Under the pieces are notes generated by a model. That model had not been told where the DNA came from, did not search any database, and saw only the letters and a list, made by a program, of their open reading frames with translations. 64,000 nt of DNA from Gordionus sp. m RMFG-2023. Taxonomy: Eukaryota > Nematomorpha > Gordioida > Chordodea > Parachordodidae. Positions within the stretch are counted from its first letter, which is position 1, and every line of letters begins with the position of its first letter. The position numbers and the translations under genes are program-made. The DNA is taken from NCBI RefSeq assembly GCF_954871325.1, contig NC_088779.1, forward strand, positions 24,662,869-24,726,868, in the 5' to 3' direction. Below are positions 1 through 12,100 of the stretch, piece by piece.

Positions 1-339
1 GGCTGATTTTATCAGAGCAACAGCACATCGTATAAAAATTATAATATATTCATAAAATTAAGAAAAAAAATGTTTTCAGTTCGATATGATTATATTTTCC
101 TTTGACTTTAAATTATTCACCGGATTATAATTATTTTAATTCTTGTTTTAAAAAATAGTAAAAAAAAAATTTGAGGAGTATTCTAATTTAAACAACTAAA
201 GAAAAAAGAATTGAACAATAGATAAAATTTATTTACAAAAATGAGGGAATACCTGAGCACCGTAAATTTAATTTTAAAAAAAACGGCCAAATTTTATTAA
301 TATAAAATAACTATCTTTTGACAAAAATAAATATTAAAG

Positions 340-505
340 GGTGGGTGCCTAGTCCAATGCCCTGACTTTGTATCTATTATATTGCCCTCTAGGAAATACC
401 TTTAGGTTCAGAAAAATCTAGTCTCACTGGGATTCGAACTTAGGTTGAAGTTTGATGTGCTTCCTCACTCAAGGTCTCTAACCCCTGATCCCCATTCGGA
501 CACAA
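340..505 (-). repeat. tRNA-derived SINE candidate
   Basis: On the minus strand, starting near 501, the sequence has a tRNA-like head. An A-box-like word (TGTCCGAATGG) is followed about 55 bases later by a B-box-like word (AGTTCGAATCC), which differs at one position from the pol III consensus GGTTCGANTCC. The spacing and the A-box wording resemble a Ser/Leu-type tRNA. A non-tRNA tail runs leftward to an AT-rich end near 340. No acceptor stem closes properly, so this is not an intact tRNA gene. Poly(A) or target duplications were not found with confidence. Confidence 0.4.
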
Positions 506-721
506 TAAATATTTTATTTAAGCATATTATATATCAAGATCAGTATATTATTTCCTCCAGAATGACTTTGCACAAAAATGAAACAATTAAAATTTTAACT
601 AGATTCATATCTATCTCGCAGGAAACCAAAAAATGTTCAATATAGAGTGAAGATTAAGAATAAGCGGGGATAAAGCCTTAATATTTTAAATCAAACATCC
701 AAAAATAAGACCATTTTTCAT

Positions 722-904
722 CTAAAATAAAAACACTGGAATACCATCCTCATCTCCGATAGAACTCTTTTTTAACTTAGCAAATTCAGAGCTAAGTACA
801 TAACGTTCTCGTTTGTCGGGAATAATTCTGGTTGATAGATAGTGCCAAGTTAACATATAGTAGTTGCTAGAGTATTCATGATGACTGGAACAAATGAATT
901 TCAT
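722..904 (-). other. coding-like fragment of unknown origin
   Basis: An open stretch of 60 codons whose composition (Ser, Glu, Lys, Arg, Asp rich; fewer A/T homopolymers than its surroundings) looks more like protein-coding DNA than chance. It reads on the same strand as the MAST gene and lies 2 kb past its stop. No family was recognised. It may be an exon of a further gene to the left, or a fragment of a mobile element. It could also be chance. Confidence 0.2.
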
Positions 905-2933
905 ATTTCGATTTTTCTGTATCTACTAAATCTTTGTTTAAATTTTGATGGTGTCAACTGGTACAATGTGTAAAAAAAATCCCAAGTTCGGAACCTGCCA
1001 TCTTCCCGATGTAATTTAATGACTTCATCCGGTCTATATTTTGTATTTTCGCACATTTATCTATTACAAAATAAAAATTAAACCAAAGGACATGGTGTTA
1101 TTATTTATAAAGATGAATTGAACATGAACGTCGATTTTAAGCCAACGAATTCGTTTTTGTGTTTGAAAATATTAACAGCACTACTAAAATTGGTTGTTGG
1201 ACGCTTTCACTTTTTTTAAAAAAAAATATTTTCCTTATTATAAAATTATAAGACAAAATATTTAGGTTAATCAGATAATTAAATTTTTAAAAAACGTTCA
1301 TTTATTAACACCTAACACAATAAGATGATTAACTTAATAAATTAAAAATATTCAAAAGATCTTAAGCTGATAATAATTATGTTCCTTTAATCGACAAAGA
1401 ATAAAAAATTCTGATATTTATATCAATAACCTGAAAACAATGTACAAAAACCTTATTGGCGCGATTAAACATGATCTTTGCATAGAGCATCATCCTCACA
1501 TGAATGTTTATCTAATTCATAATTTATAAAAATCCACTGATAGAATTAACGACTTTAGTTATTAATAAAAAATAGGCTTTGATCTTTAGACAAACTTGAA
1601 AGAATTCTGATTATCGTGTATACTTCTTGGGTTTAAATATTTATAAATACCATTAACAGCCTATTTGATGTAAAAAAATAAATATTCCAATGATATTTTT
1701 ATTAAAAAAATTTGGCATCACATTTAATTTTTCAATTATATTTGTCCACTATATGTTTTCAAATTTATGTTCTTTTATATTTTGTTAAGATATTTTTTTA
1801 TTGATTTGTTGTAAAACGGATGATTTTCCCAGTTTTTTTTCTTAAGGTTGTGTCAACTCATAGGAAAATTTTTGTTAAAATTTTGAAGCTTAAAAAAATG
1901 CTAAAAGGCGTATTTCGCGGTTTTCAATAAAGTTTTGAATGTTTTAGAATAAATTTGATAATTTCGACGCAGGCTAAAATAAAATGTATTTCATAGCCTA
2001 TCCCTGATACGTGTTGATTTATTAAAATAAAAATTTTATGCTTGTGTTTTTTTTGTAAAAATTTTAGTTAATGTTTTAGAACATTTTTAAGTTTGCCCCA
2101 AAAGACCTTTATAATTTTTTTGGGTCTAGTTATGGCAATGACTTGAGAGTAATAATTTTTATCATAATCTATTAATATTATAAATGTTATCAATATAAAA
2201 ACAATTGTATTATTTGTGTAACATTTGCAATTTCTTATTCAATATAAGGGGTAAAAAAAATATTTAGCATTATTTTTTTGCCCTTTTAAATTTATTAACT
2301 CTAATTATATATTAATGTTATATAATAAACGTATATTAATAAAAATAACGTAGTTATATTTGAGACATTTGTATTCTTCTGCATTTTAATATATTATAAT
2401 ATCGTCGATATCAAAATCATATTCTAAAATACTGTTTCTTATAGTATTTAATTTATATACTATATATTTGTGTTGGTATATAAAAACAATGGATATAAAT
2501 ATAATATAAATATATCAATTCCATTAGATAAATTGCAGTATATTTATTATAATTTTATCGAAATAGTAATATAATACATTAGTGTAAGTTAATAACATAT
2601 AAACATAAAGCTAAGTGCTAGAATAAAATATGAGAAAGCACAAGGAACTGATACAATGTTAGACTATAGAGGATAGAATGTTAGTGATTTAATAGGATAA
2701 AACGAACAAAATAGTAACTAGATAGATATATTATTTTATAAAAATTAAAAAAATATAAATGTGGCTTTAATACTCTAAAATATATTTTTGAAACCTCTTT
2801 CCCTAATTTGCTATGATAAAAAAAATTCTACCCAATTTCATCATCTATAATATTTTTGCCTTGTAGAAATATAACAGGAATTTGTAATATCTTTTAAGAT
2901 AAGAATAAATAAATAAGTAATCATTCATCATTT

Positions 2934-2943
2934 TTTATTTATT
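2934..2943 (-). promoter_or_regulatory. candidate MAST polyadenylation signal
   Basis: Two overlapping AATAAA hexamers on the minus strand lie 11 to 20 bases past the TAA stop at 2954-2956. In such AT-rich DNA the hexamer is common by chance, and this would give a very short 3' UTR, so the site actually used may be further left. Confidence 0.3.
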
Positions 2944-2953
2944 ATATCCAATC

Positions 2954-3151
2954 CTATTTTATATGATGAGGTTTAAGAGATGTACTAGACAAAGAGGCCA
3001 GCCTTAACGTGAGAGATGGTTGAGATGAAAGGATAGATGCTAAAACATCGGTATGCAGAGTGTCGTGCACTGGCCGTCCATTAATTTCCACGATCAAATC
3101 ATTAAGTTGTATCATGCCACATTGTGCAGCTGGGGATTCGGGCGCTATACT
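2954..3151 (-). CDS. MAST: MAST last exon: second half of PDZ domain and stop
   Basis: Encodes residues 1716-1780. [20 protein letters not shown] matches the MAST PDZ core (SPAQEAGL, GDLITHVNG) and HTDVLASIL matches HTEVVELIL. The acceptor is ...CGTGCAG at 3152-3153 and phase is 0, joining exactly to the first PDZ half. The protein ends 14 residues after the last PDZ strand, whereas MAST1-4 of vertebrates carry several hundred further residues. Confidence 0.9.
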   Translation of the reverse strand, partial: SIAPESPAAQCGMIQLNDLIVEINGRPVHDTLHTDVLASILSSQPSLTLRLASLSSTSLKPHHIK

Positions 3152-6100
3152 CTGCACGAATCAAATTATATATATATATAATTAAGCTGATAAAACATTG
3201 ATTGAAAATTAAAGTATCAAATATTTGACGAGTATTTCTTAAGCAAAATTTGTTTTTTAACAATTCCAACTATTATCGTTCCAAAATTATATAAATTGGA
3301 CAAAATGGGGTCAAGGTTAAAAGATATAAAATGAGTTTTTTCTTAAGAAATTTAAGTATATTGAGAACTCTACCTAAAATACTTTTTAATGTGAGCTCTT
3401 ATTTAGCACCTTTTACCAATTGAACACAATTATGGTCCCAAAAGTGCTCAAATTATTCTATCAGTATTGTATATTAATTTAAGAACAAACCGCGATTAAA
3501 TGCTGAACAGTATAATTTCTGAAGGCATCCTGCGTAGTGTCCTCATTGACAAGTTCGACTTTAGAATCGGTATACCTGTAATCGTGATAAACTTTAATGG
3601 TTTTAATACCGAACCCAAAACCTACACGAGAGCAATTGTGTTTCTTGTCATATCCTGGATGCGGCTTCATCAATTTAATGAGAGGCTTGAGTCTCTTGAT
3701 AAGAGGCGGAGGTCTAGATGCTAAATATTGATCATGACTATCGATGGCAATATAAGGATCGGAATTTGTATCGTCCAAACAAACATCAAATCTAAGGCTG
3801 TTAGGGCCCCTACTTACATGGTGATGGGGAATTTTGGTGAGCATGGCCGGGCTAATGTTGGAGTTTGAATCGGAAAATGATGAAGAGAGGGAGCGAGAAC
3901 AATGCCTGGTTGTGACTTCATTATTATCATCCATGCTCTCTTTACACCTTAAATCGGCTTTTTTATCAGAATAATGGGCGTCCCCGCCCTCTGTCTGGCT
4001 ATTGTTGTGGCTCCTCCTCCTCTGAAAGTAGTAAGAATATTTTGGGCGAGCCCCACCTGTCCAACCCATGGTCACGAGCCGATCGTTTTTGTAATAGGAA
4101 ATCTCGTTATCACTGTATGTGTTAAATCTTTCGTTAAGGTTATTATGGCATTCATGGGTAGGGTTGCAAGATTTTGTAGGAAAAGTGTAATCTTTTTTAA
4201 GAGTAGAATCCTTCCTATTTTCCCCGCATTTTTTAAGAGCCTTATGATGCGGATGTGATGATGACATTACATCCTCTATGACGAGAGGGGACAGAGAGCT
4301 CTGGTAACGAGATGGCCCCGATTTGCAGTTGTTAGAGCTTCCGCCAACATAACTGTCGGTAGGTCGTATATTTTTGGAGTTAAAGTAATTTAGGTTATTA
4401 TTGCAGCCGAAAATAAATTTCTTCTCCGAACTCCTCTTCATATTTTTATTCTCTGTGGATGGCGTTTCTTTCAATTTTTTCGGAGAAGTGGGCTTTGGTG
4501 ACACGTTCATTCTATCGTTATAGAAACTCTGTCGTAATACGCCAGTATTGGATATATTTTGGGGAGCCTCGCTAGAACCCCTAACTATGATGGGGCAAAT
4601 TCCTTGATTTAACAAACATTTCCCTTCCAAAAATATCTTGACATCAGGTTTATCGAGCCGAGGGGAGGCTGGTGCTGATCTAGCAGATAAATTCAATAAT
4701 TTTTTGGTTACCTTCTTGACAGCCCCTTTTCCTTTTGTTTCAGGTTTCACGATATTCGTTTCGGTTTCATGGAAATGAAAGGTCCCTTCAACATCGGTTT
4801 TGGGCTCTTCAAAATCTTTTTCCTTGACAATGTAATTTTCGGTGGAAGACCTACTCAACTCCCTATCATTCCCCTCTTGATCATAATCGTTATCAAAATG
4901 AAATGGTATGGGAGTAGACGAAGAAAAGAATCGGGCTGGGGGACTTGCAGGTTGAGGCGTAGAGAAACGAGTGGCGGTCTTGAGTTGGGGATCCGGGGAG
5001 AGAGGAGGTATGAGACAAGAGCGGGATAAAAGCCGCGCGAAATTAGGGGATGTAGATGCAAAGGACGGAAGCATTAATTTAGTAACTCCGAGATTCCTCT
5101 TGCTATTCTTTCTCGAATCGGAGGCTATTGATTTTTTTAAAAAAAGGATTAAAATAGATTGGGGGAAATCTAATTATTATTCACCATTAATCTACTCCAC
5201 CTCCCTCCTTACCCATTTTATATAATAGTTTAAATTCTAAAGATGTAAATGCTAGTAATTAATTAGTAAGGGGGAGGGGGTAAGGTTAGTAATTTCTTAA
5301 TAATACGTTTGGGGGTAATTAGATTAGAAGCGTCCGAATCCGAGTTATGACTCGTGACGATTGCGTAATCCGCGCCCCTCGTAATGTTTGAATTCATATC
5401 AGAGTCATTATTGTATTTATCACTGCTCGTAGAACAGGAATCTTTAAAAATAACAAGATGTTAAATAATTATATAAATAAAATATATTAATCTTAAATAA
5501 TGTTGAAATATTTGAGAAGCAGCTCTACCCATCCCTATCCTAATGACAAAATACTTAACTCTTACACATTCGTCGAGTTAACTATGTCCAACCTTGTCAA
5601 TTTTTTTGTGTTATTTGCACAATGTGTGATTAGGTAATATTGATAATGTATTTTTGTGGGGATTCGGAATCTCTCAATTTTAAATCATTAATCGGGGGTA
5701 ATTTCGTAAAATATTATTTTTACCCAACAACAAATTACCGCGTGCACCGAATAAATAATTACTGCAAATTTTAGTCCCGTGAACTTTTTATTTTCTAAAA
5801 ATATTTATGAGAAAAATCAATATAGAATCAGAGGATTCGAAGATGATATCACGTTTTTATAGCTGATATCGAAACCCAATTTCGATCCAAGAATATTTGT
5901 TGGTAAAAAAAACGGGCAAGAATATTATACATTCATCAAATTGTATCACTTATTAATTTATGAAATTTATACATGTAAATTAAAAGTTAAAAAAAAAAGA
6001 AATAAGAGATGAAAAAATTTTTTTTTATTAGTGTTGGGTGCAAAAAAAGAGTAGTTGAAAGTTGAAGACAAAATGTCTGAAATTCATAGTGTGGGTTATT

Positions 6101-9100
6101 CTGGACACGCTAAAATATAATTTCTAAAAATCGAATACAAAAATTTAAAAATTGCCCTTAATAAATGATATAAAATTTTGAGATCCATAATCAAAATCCA
6201 TATCCCAATATGACATAGAGCATATATATAAATATAATATTATTATTAAAAATCCCAAATTCTAATATTTTTATAATAAATATAAAAGTGATAGAAAAAT
6301 TTCGTAAATGCTTCTTAATAATACTGGCTCTTCTATCCAAATAATTTTTTTTTGTTTTTATAAACTTCTTTTAAAATTATCATTGGTGGTATTGAAATAA
6401 ATTTCGCCAGAAGAAGATACTGATGACGGGGTAGAGGAGACGGTCAAGGCGGCGAATCTGTCGCGAAGAGTGAACGAATGATTCGAAGAATCTTTCGATT
6501 CTTCATAATTTTGATACGAAGTGGAAGCTAAAATTTTATTTTATTTTTGAAAATTGTTTTTTTTTAAACCTTTCAAAAAAATTTATTTTTAGTAGGATTG
6601 GATATGAATGAAGTTTCTAATAATGGTCAGATCTGGCACGATTATTTAATATTTCTTGACTTACCTTGGTTTCCATAATTTGTAGGAGCAAAGGACGACC
6701 TATCATAGGTACTCTCCTTGTAAACGCTCCCAAAGTCCTCGGAGCTGGAGAAGGCCTCGCTCGAACGCTCTGATCTTGCCATACGAAGCGCGCCTATCCC
6801 TTTCGTTATTTCGGCGACTTCGTTGCAGGAGGTAGTAGTGAAGTGAGAAGAATCTGGCATAGAAAGATTGTCTTCTTCTTCGTCTGAGTGTTGATATCTT
6901 CATTTTAAGTATTAGAAATGATGTTGAAATTAAAAAGTTAAATAAGTTATATCACACAAATTTGGATGGATTTTATTGGCATACGACCAAAACTAGGAAT
7001 TCCCATAATCAGGATTCATTTTTTTATTGGGTAAAAAAAAATATCATTATTTCCCTAGAAAAAAAATTAAGGTAACGATTGAAAGTTATAGTATGGGTTA
7101 GAAGTTAAAATATATTAAAAATGGGTGGTATTGCCTCTTAAAATATAATTACTAGTGTTGTTGATTTGGGTCGATTTTTGAAAAGGGCCCGAATAAGATT
7201 TTAGCTAAAATAATATTATGTAAGCCTCGAGATTTGGAAAATAGAGGTCCGAATCTTTCTGCTACCTAAGAGCAAAATCTCCTGGATTACATAATATTAT
7301 TTCCTAATCGGTCCGCTTCATTATTCTGCACAAAAATTATTTTAAGAAAATCTTAATTTAATTCCAATTAGACCTTAAACTTTTATAAGGGAAAAAATCT
7401 AATCTTTCTATAAAAAAAATATGCTTTAAAAATGGACTTAATTATCAATAAAAAAAATACTCAGTTTATGACCATAGAAATATTTACCCCCAAACTTATA
7501 TTTTTACCTTGTTAATTGTGAAAGGTTATAAATCCCAAATATTTAACACACTAATTCTTGAGCAATCAATTATTTATTTATCTTCTATCGGTGTTCGATA
7601 AAATTACAAATAGTTCATATGTAATTAAATACTAATCTATTTTAAGACAAATGGAAGATAAAATTTTTTTAAAAACAATTAAAGCTATTTTCGAAAAATA
7701 AAAGTTTCGAAGGTGCCTAAATATGTAAATCTTAGATAATTTGGTTCACTTTCAATATAGTGCTTTCCTTAATAATATCCACTCCGAAATTTCGCTTAAA
7801 ATATTTCATCAACAAATTTTGACTTTTTTTTAAGAGCTTGCTATGTATTGCCACAAAAAAACCAATGCATATTATAAAAATAACCTATCAGATCTAGCAT
7901 CGAAATAACTAGTGTCTTCATCGTTGTCTAACCTAGGAATGAATTCAGCCTTTTTCCTTATAAGACCATCCCAATTAACGCTGACAAAAAATGGATGACG
8001 TTTAATATCTGCCGATCCATTGTAACTGCCCAAACGATGGGCTGGGTCCTTAATGAGTAAACCCGATATGAGGTCTTTGGCTATGGGACCTAAAAAAATA
8101 TCAAAATATTGGCTTTGCATTACATTTTTAAAAGGAAGAATTTGATAAGACGTTAAAAAATATAAGAATGAATGATGAAAAACATGTTAAAAAGGCAATC
8201 GAATAACCTTGCTTTATATATATATTACTACACTCATCATTTCATCTATCCAGCATTCATTCTTGATTTTATTTCCTTATTTAAACTTTAATCTGGGTAA
8301 GGCGCAGATCTTAAATATATGAAATCATCGATGCTTTCTATCTGCCACTCACCAAAACCAATCGTTTTATTAGGCTGTTATCACTAAATTTTGTCTTCTA
8401 TTTATTACACGAACCCTTTCGTTCAAATTACTCAAAGGCGTAATCAAGTGGGGGGTGGGGGGATTCCCATCATCACAAATTTGCCTATTATCATTAATAT
8501 CATTTAAGCTAATAAAAATTTCCCTCTACAAGCCCCTTCTCCCCAAACCGTATAAGGAAGAATTTGAAAGAAAAATTAGTAAAATTTAATAACTTAAAAA
8601 TAACGACTATAATTCAATTGTTGAGAAAAAGCATTTTAATGAAAAAAAGTGAAACCCCAAATTATTTTTTATAAAAATCTAATAGAGCAAAAGGCCTACA
8701 ATAAGTGGACCTAAAAATCTCCAATAAAATTTATGAGGGAAAACTACCTAATAGTGCCTACCCCTTCCTTAGCAAAATCCTGGATACGCCTATTAAATCA
8801 CCCATCACTTCCTGCCCACATTTTTATATTTCAGCATAAGCATTAGTGCATATAGCTTTGATAATAAGACATACCTCTACTCTAGTGTTAATAGCTATTC
8901 AAATAAAAGCGATCAATAAATCGGTTCTATATAACTTTAATAAATACCTATAAGCATTTCGCCGTCATCTTCATCGTTTTGGACTTGATCGGGCCATTCT
9001 ATCTCGCCTTTCGTGATTTGTTCGAAAAGATCGAGAGGAGATGATTGATCATTCATTGCATTTTCATTGCTAGAGTGTGAGATTTCGTTATCTATATGGA

Positions 9101-12100
9101 CGTAGAATGGGACGGTCCCAGTCAAAAATTCGTAGAGAATTATGCCCATTGACCACCAATCAACGGGCTTTCCGTAGCCCTGACCAAGGATAACCTATAA
9201 TGTGAAAAAAAAATGTTGAGTCAAAAATTCATTTATGTTGGTCTTAGATTAAAACCGGGTTAGGCAGTTTGATAGAACAATCTTTGAGTTCCAGGTCGGT
9301 TCAGACCGTGGTTGAGATCGTTTCGGAAAAGTAAGTTCTAAGCGTTAAGTCACATATATTCTTTTTAAACCTCTGGCGCTATATATTCGGGTGTCCCAAA
9401 AACGTTCATATCCTTAAAATACCGGATCGAGTTGACGTCTAAAACACTGGTATCATCGTCTCTGGCCGTTTCCCAGAAATAATAATCAGCCAGTTCTTCG
9501 AATTCCTGGTCCTCGTTCCCTTTGTTATCCTTGTGGTCGTTGTTATCATGCAAATTTTCGTTTTCAGTTTCTTCCTTATCTTTATCGAGTTCCTCGCGGG
9601 GAGAAAAGTCGCCATTTTTTCTCTGATTAAAATAATCATTAGTGAGGGACATCAAACCTATTTTAGAGAGGCCAAAATCGGTTAGTTTAATGTGACCGGT
9701 AGCGGTTATAAGAAAATTCTCGGGTTTAAGGTCTCGGTGAATTATGCCGAAATGGTGGAGGTATTCGAGTGCTAAAACAGCTTCCGCGAAATAAGGTCTT
9801 GCTAGGTCAAGTGGGAGGCGATCTAGAGGTAAAAATAAATCAAATATTGAGTTTGATTGGCGTTTACACATTAATATAAGGTAATATAATTATAGATGGG
9901 GAGCTTAGAATAACAGCATTTTTTTACGTTCCTGTTCCATTTTGATTACACTCACTTATTTCATTCCGGTTTTAGCGTCCCTGCGACTTAATTTCTATTA
10001 ACAAACATATTTCGATCAGCGGTCCGATTAAAGGTACCCAGTTATAATATATTACTCGCCCTTTTGTTTGAACAAGTTCCCGTTTCTAAATTCGGTTCTT
10101 AGGGTTCAGATTCCAAACACTGGATTTAAAAAAAAAATTGAAAATTAAAATGTCACTCAACGAATATTTTTGAGCAAGCTGGCGCAGTCTCCCCCTTCAA
10201 CGTATTCGAGTATAATGCAAAGATGGGTATCAGTTTCGAAGCTTCCGTACATGCTCACCACGAACGGGTTATCTACGAAGGTCAAAATATCTCTTTCGGT
10301 GAAAATTCTTTCGAGGGAGGATTCTTCCAGGCTATTTTCTCGCGATCTGTAAAGATTACTTTGGTATTGCTGGTCGGCGGCGCTGACTATCAGGTTCCGC
10401 TTGCTCAATTTCTTAAGGGCGAATCTCATGCCTTTGTATTTCTTCGAAAAATGCAGGAAGAAGGGGGAAGGGAGAAGTAAAAAAGAATAAATTGAGAAAT
10501 TTCTTAAAGATATTAATGGTTATATTTCCTTCTATTCCTTCATTTTTTCTTCTCTTCACCTGATTGAATGTCACAATTATAAAATAAATTTTAAGAATAT
10601 AAAAACCAAAAGGAAGGAAAATATTTGGACTATTAATTTTCTCATAATTTGTAATAAAAATGGAATAAAATAGACAAAAAAAAGAATTATTAAATTATTA
10701 TTAGTTATTGCTGAATATTAAATGCGTAGCATTTCAAAATAGAGAATAAAATAAGAGTTTTGAGTTTGATATTTCCTTTCAGAGCGCGGGCCGAGTCAAG
10801 AGCCTAGCATGGGTTTAAAATTTTTTCACCATCAAGCCAAGGATAGGCTCGGACCTAAAAATTTCCATTCCGCGGGTCTATATAGTTTATTATTTTGGGA
10901 CAAGGGTGCCTGATACTTTAAGATATCGGCCAATATTACAGACTGATTTAACAAAATTATGTAGTGTTTGTTTAATGTTTATTTTTTTTAAAAAAACATG
11001 TACACAAAAGAAAGATCAATATAAATCATTAGTATCGGCAAGTAGGATAGACTTAACTATGCATATCAGCACAGCATTTGGAGCAATGTTTAACTCGAAG
11101 TATAATCGTTGAAATTATACAGATTAAATAGAAAATTTTGTATCCTTTTTTATTTATTTGTAATAGGAGTTAATAATTTTTTTTTATCCCTTTTGAAGTG
11201 ATAATGTAAAAAATAATAATAAGAAGAAAATTATGTGAGATACGAACCCCCGTTTTAAAACGGTGATATTCATATTATTATATAAGAGGTGTGCAAATGG
11301 CAAAATTCAAACCCTACTCGGGTTTTTGCCCGGCTTACCCTGGCTTCAATTTTTTTACTAAGGTTACCCGGCCTGGCTAGTCTTTAAATACATGACCTAA
11401 ACTACCTGGCACAACGTAATGAATTGGAAGATCCTTGCAATAATTGTATATTTTAAATACTTTTAAGTAAACCTTAAATTAATTGCGCAATATATTTTTT
11501 TAAAGATTTAGTGGTTAATACAAGTTTTTTTTGTAACGATAAAATTTGAATTCCCTGAATAAAACCTTTTCATAAATATAGTTAGATAGAAAATAAAAGG
11601 CTACCGAAGATCCCAGGTAAAATACCTCAGTAAGTAAAGTTAATATCGAATTTACCTAATCACTTCAAGGTTAAATTACTATAGTATAGTATATTATTTT
11701 TGAAAATGTACTTTAGGCTATGTTCTAAATCTTGTTAAATTCGCAAAAATAAAAAAAATTGTCAGAGGTTTTTAAATTTTAATCAAATCGTATGTTAAAA
11801 TATTTAAAAATTTTCTAAAATTATGTTCAGAACATGTTTTTATTTTTATATTAAAAATTGATTATTTAGTTTTTTTTTCGTTAAAGTTACGAAAGTTTCC
11901 GAATTTAATTTTTTGATATTTTGGCCACATCTTTATATATATATATATATAAAAGCATTAATATAACATTATGGGGGGAAAAAACCTTATGCCTAACCAA
12001 GTAGACAGACGCGTAGGCTCCGTTGCTTATTAATTTAACAATTTCGAAATCCTCCTCTTTCGGTAAAGGTATCTCGAATTCCGCCGCGTTACGTTCACGC

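Larger units (their letters stand above)
1..2953. other. AT-rich flank downstream of the MAST gene
   Basis: No convincing gene is seen here. The stretch is dominated by A/T homopolymers and short stop-rich frames. It holds a tRNA-like SINE candidate (340-505), one short coding-like fragment on the minus strand (722-904), and a small GAACG-word repeat remnant ending in an AACAGCACTACT-type tip (about 1118-1190) that resembles the element end at 41475-41668. The MAST 3' UTR should occupy the last part of this interval, because the gene reads leftward and stops at 2954. Confidence 0.6.

Noticed and set aside
1800-2130. Apparent similarity to 20280-20480 (TTTTCAATAAAGTTTT words)
   Set aside because: Shared words are short and AT-rich; the match is not sustained, so it may be chance.
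3500-5225. Several plus-strand open frames opposite the large MAST exon (3500-3724, 3974-4258, 4769-5029, 4971-5225)
   Set aside because: They are shadows of the coding strand: the minus strand has one uninterrupted 1.6-kb frame with a PDZ half and correct splice sites.
11929-11953. (TA)n microsatellite
   Set aside because: A plain dinucleotide run of about 24 bases, with similar ones near 3166 and 20912. Ordinary in AT-rich introns.
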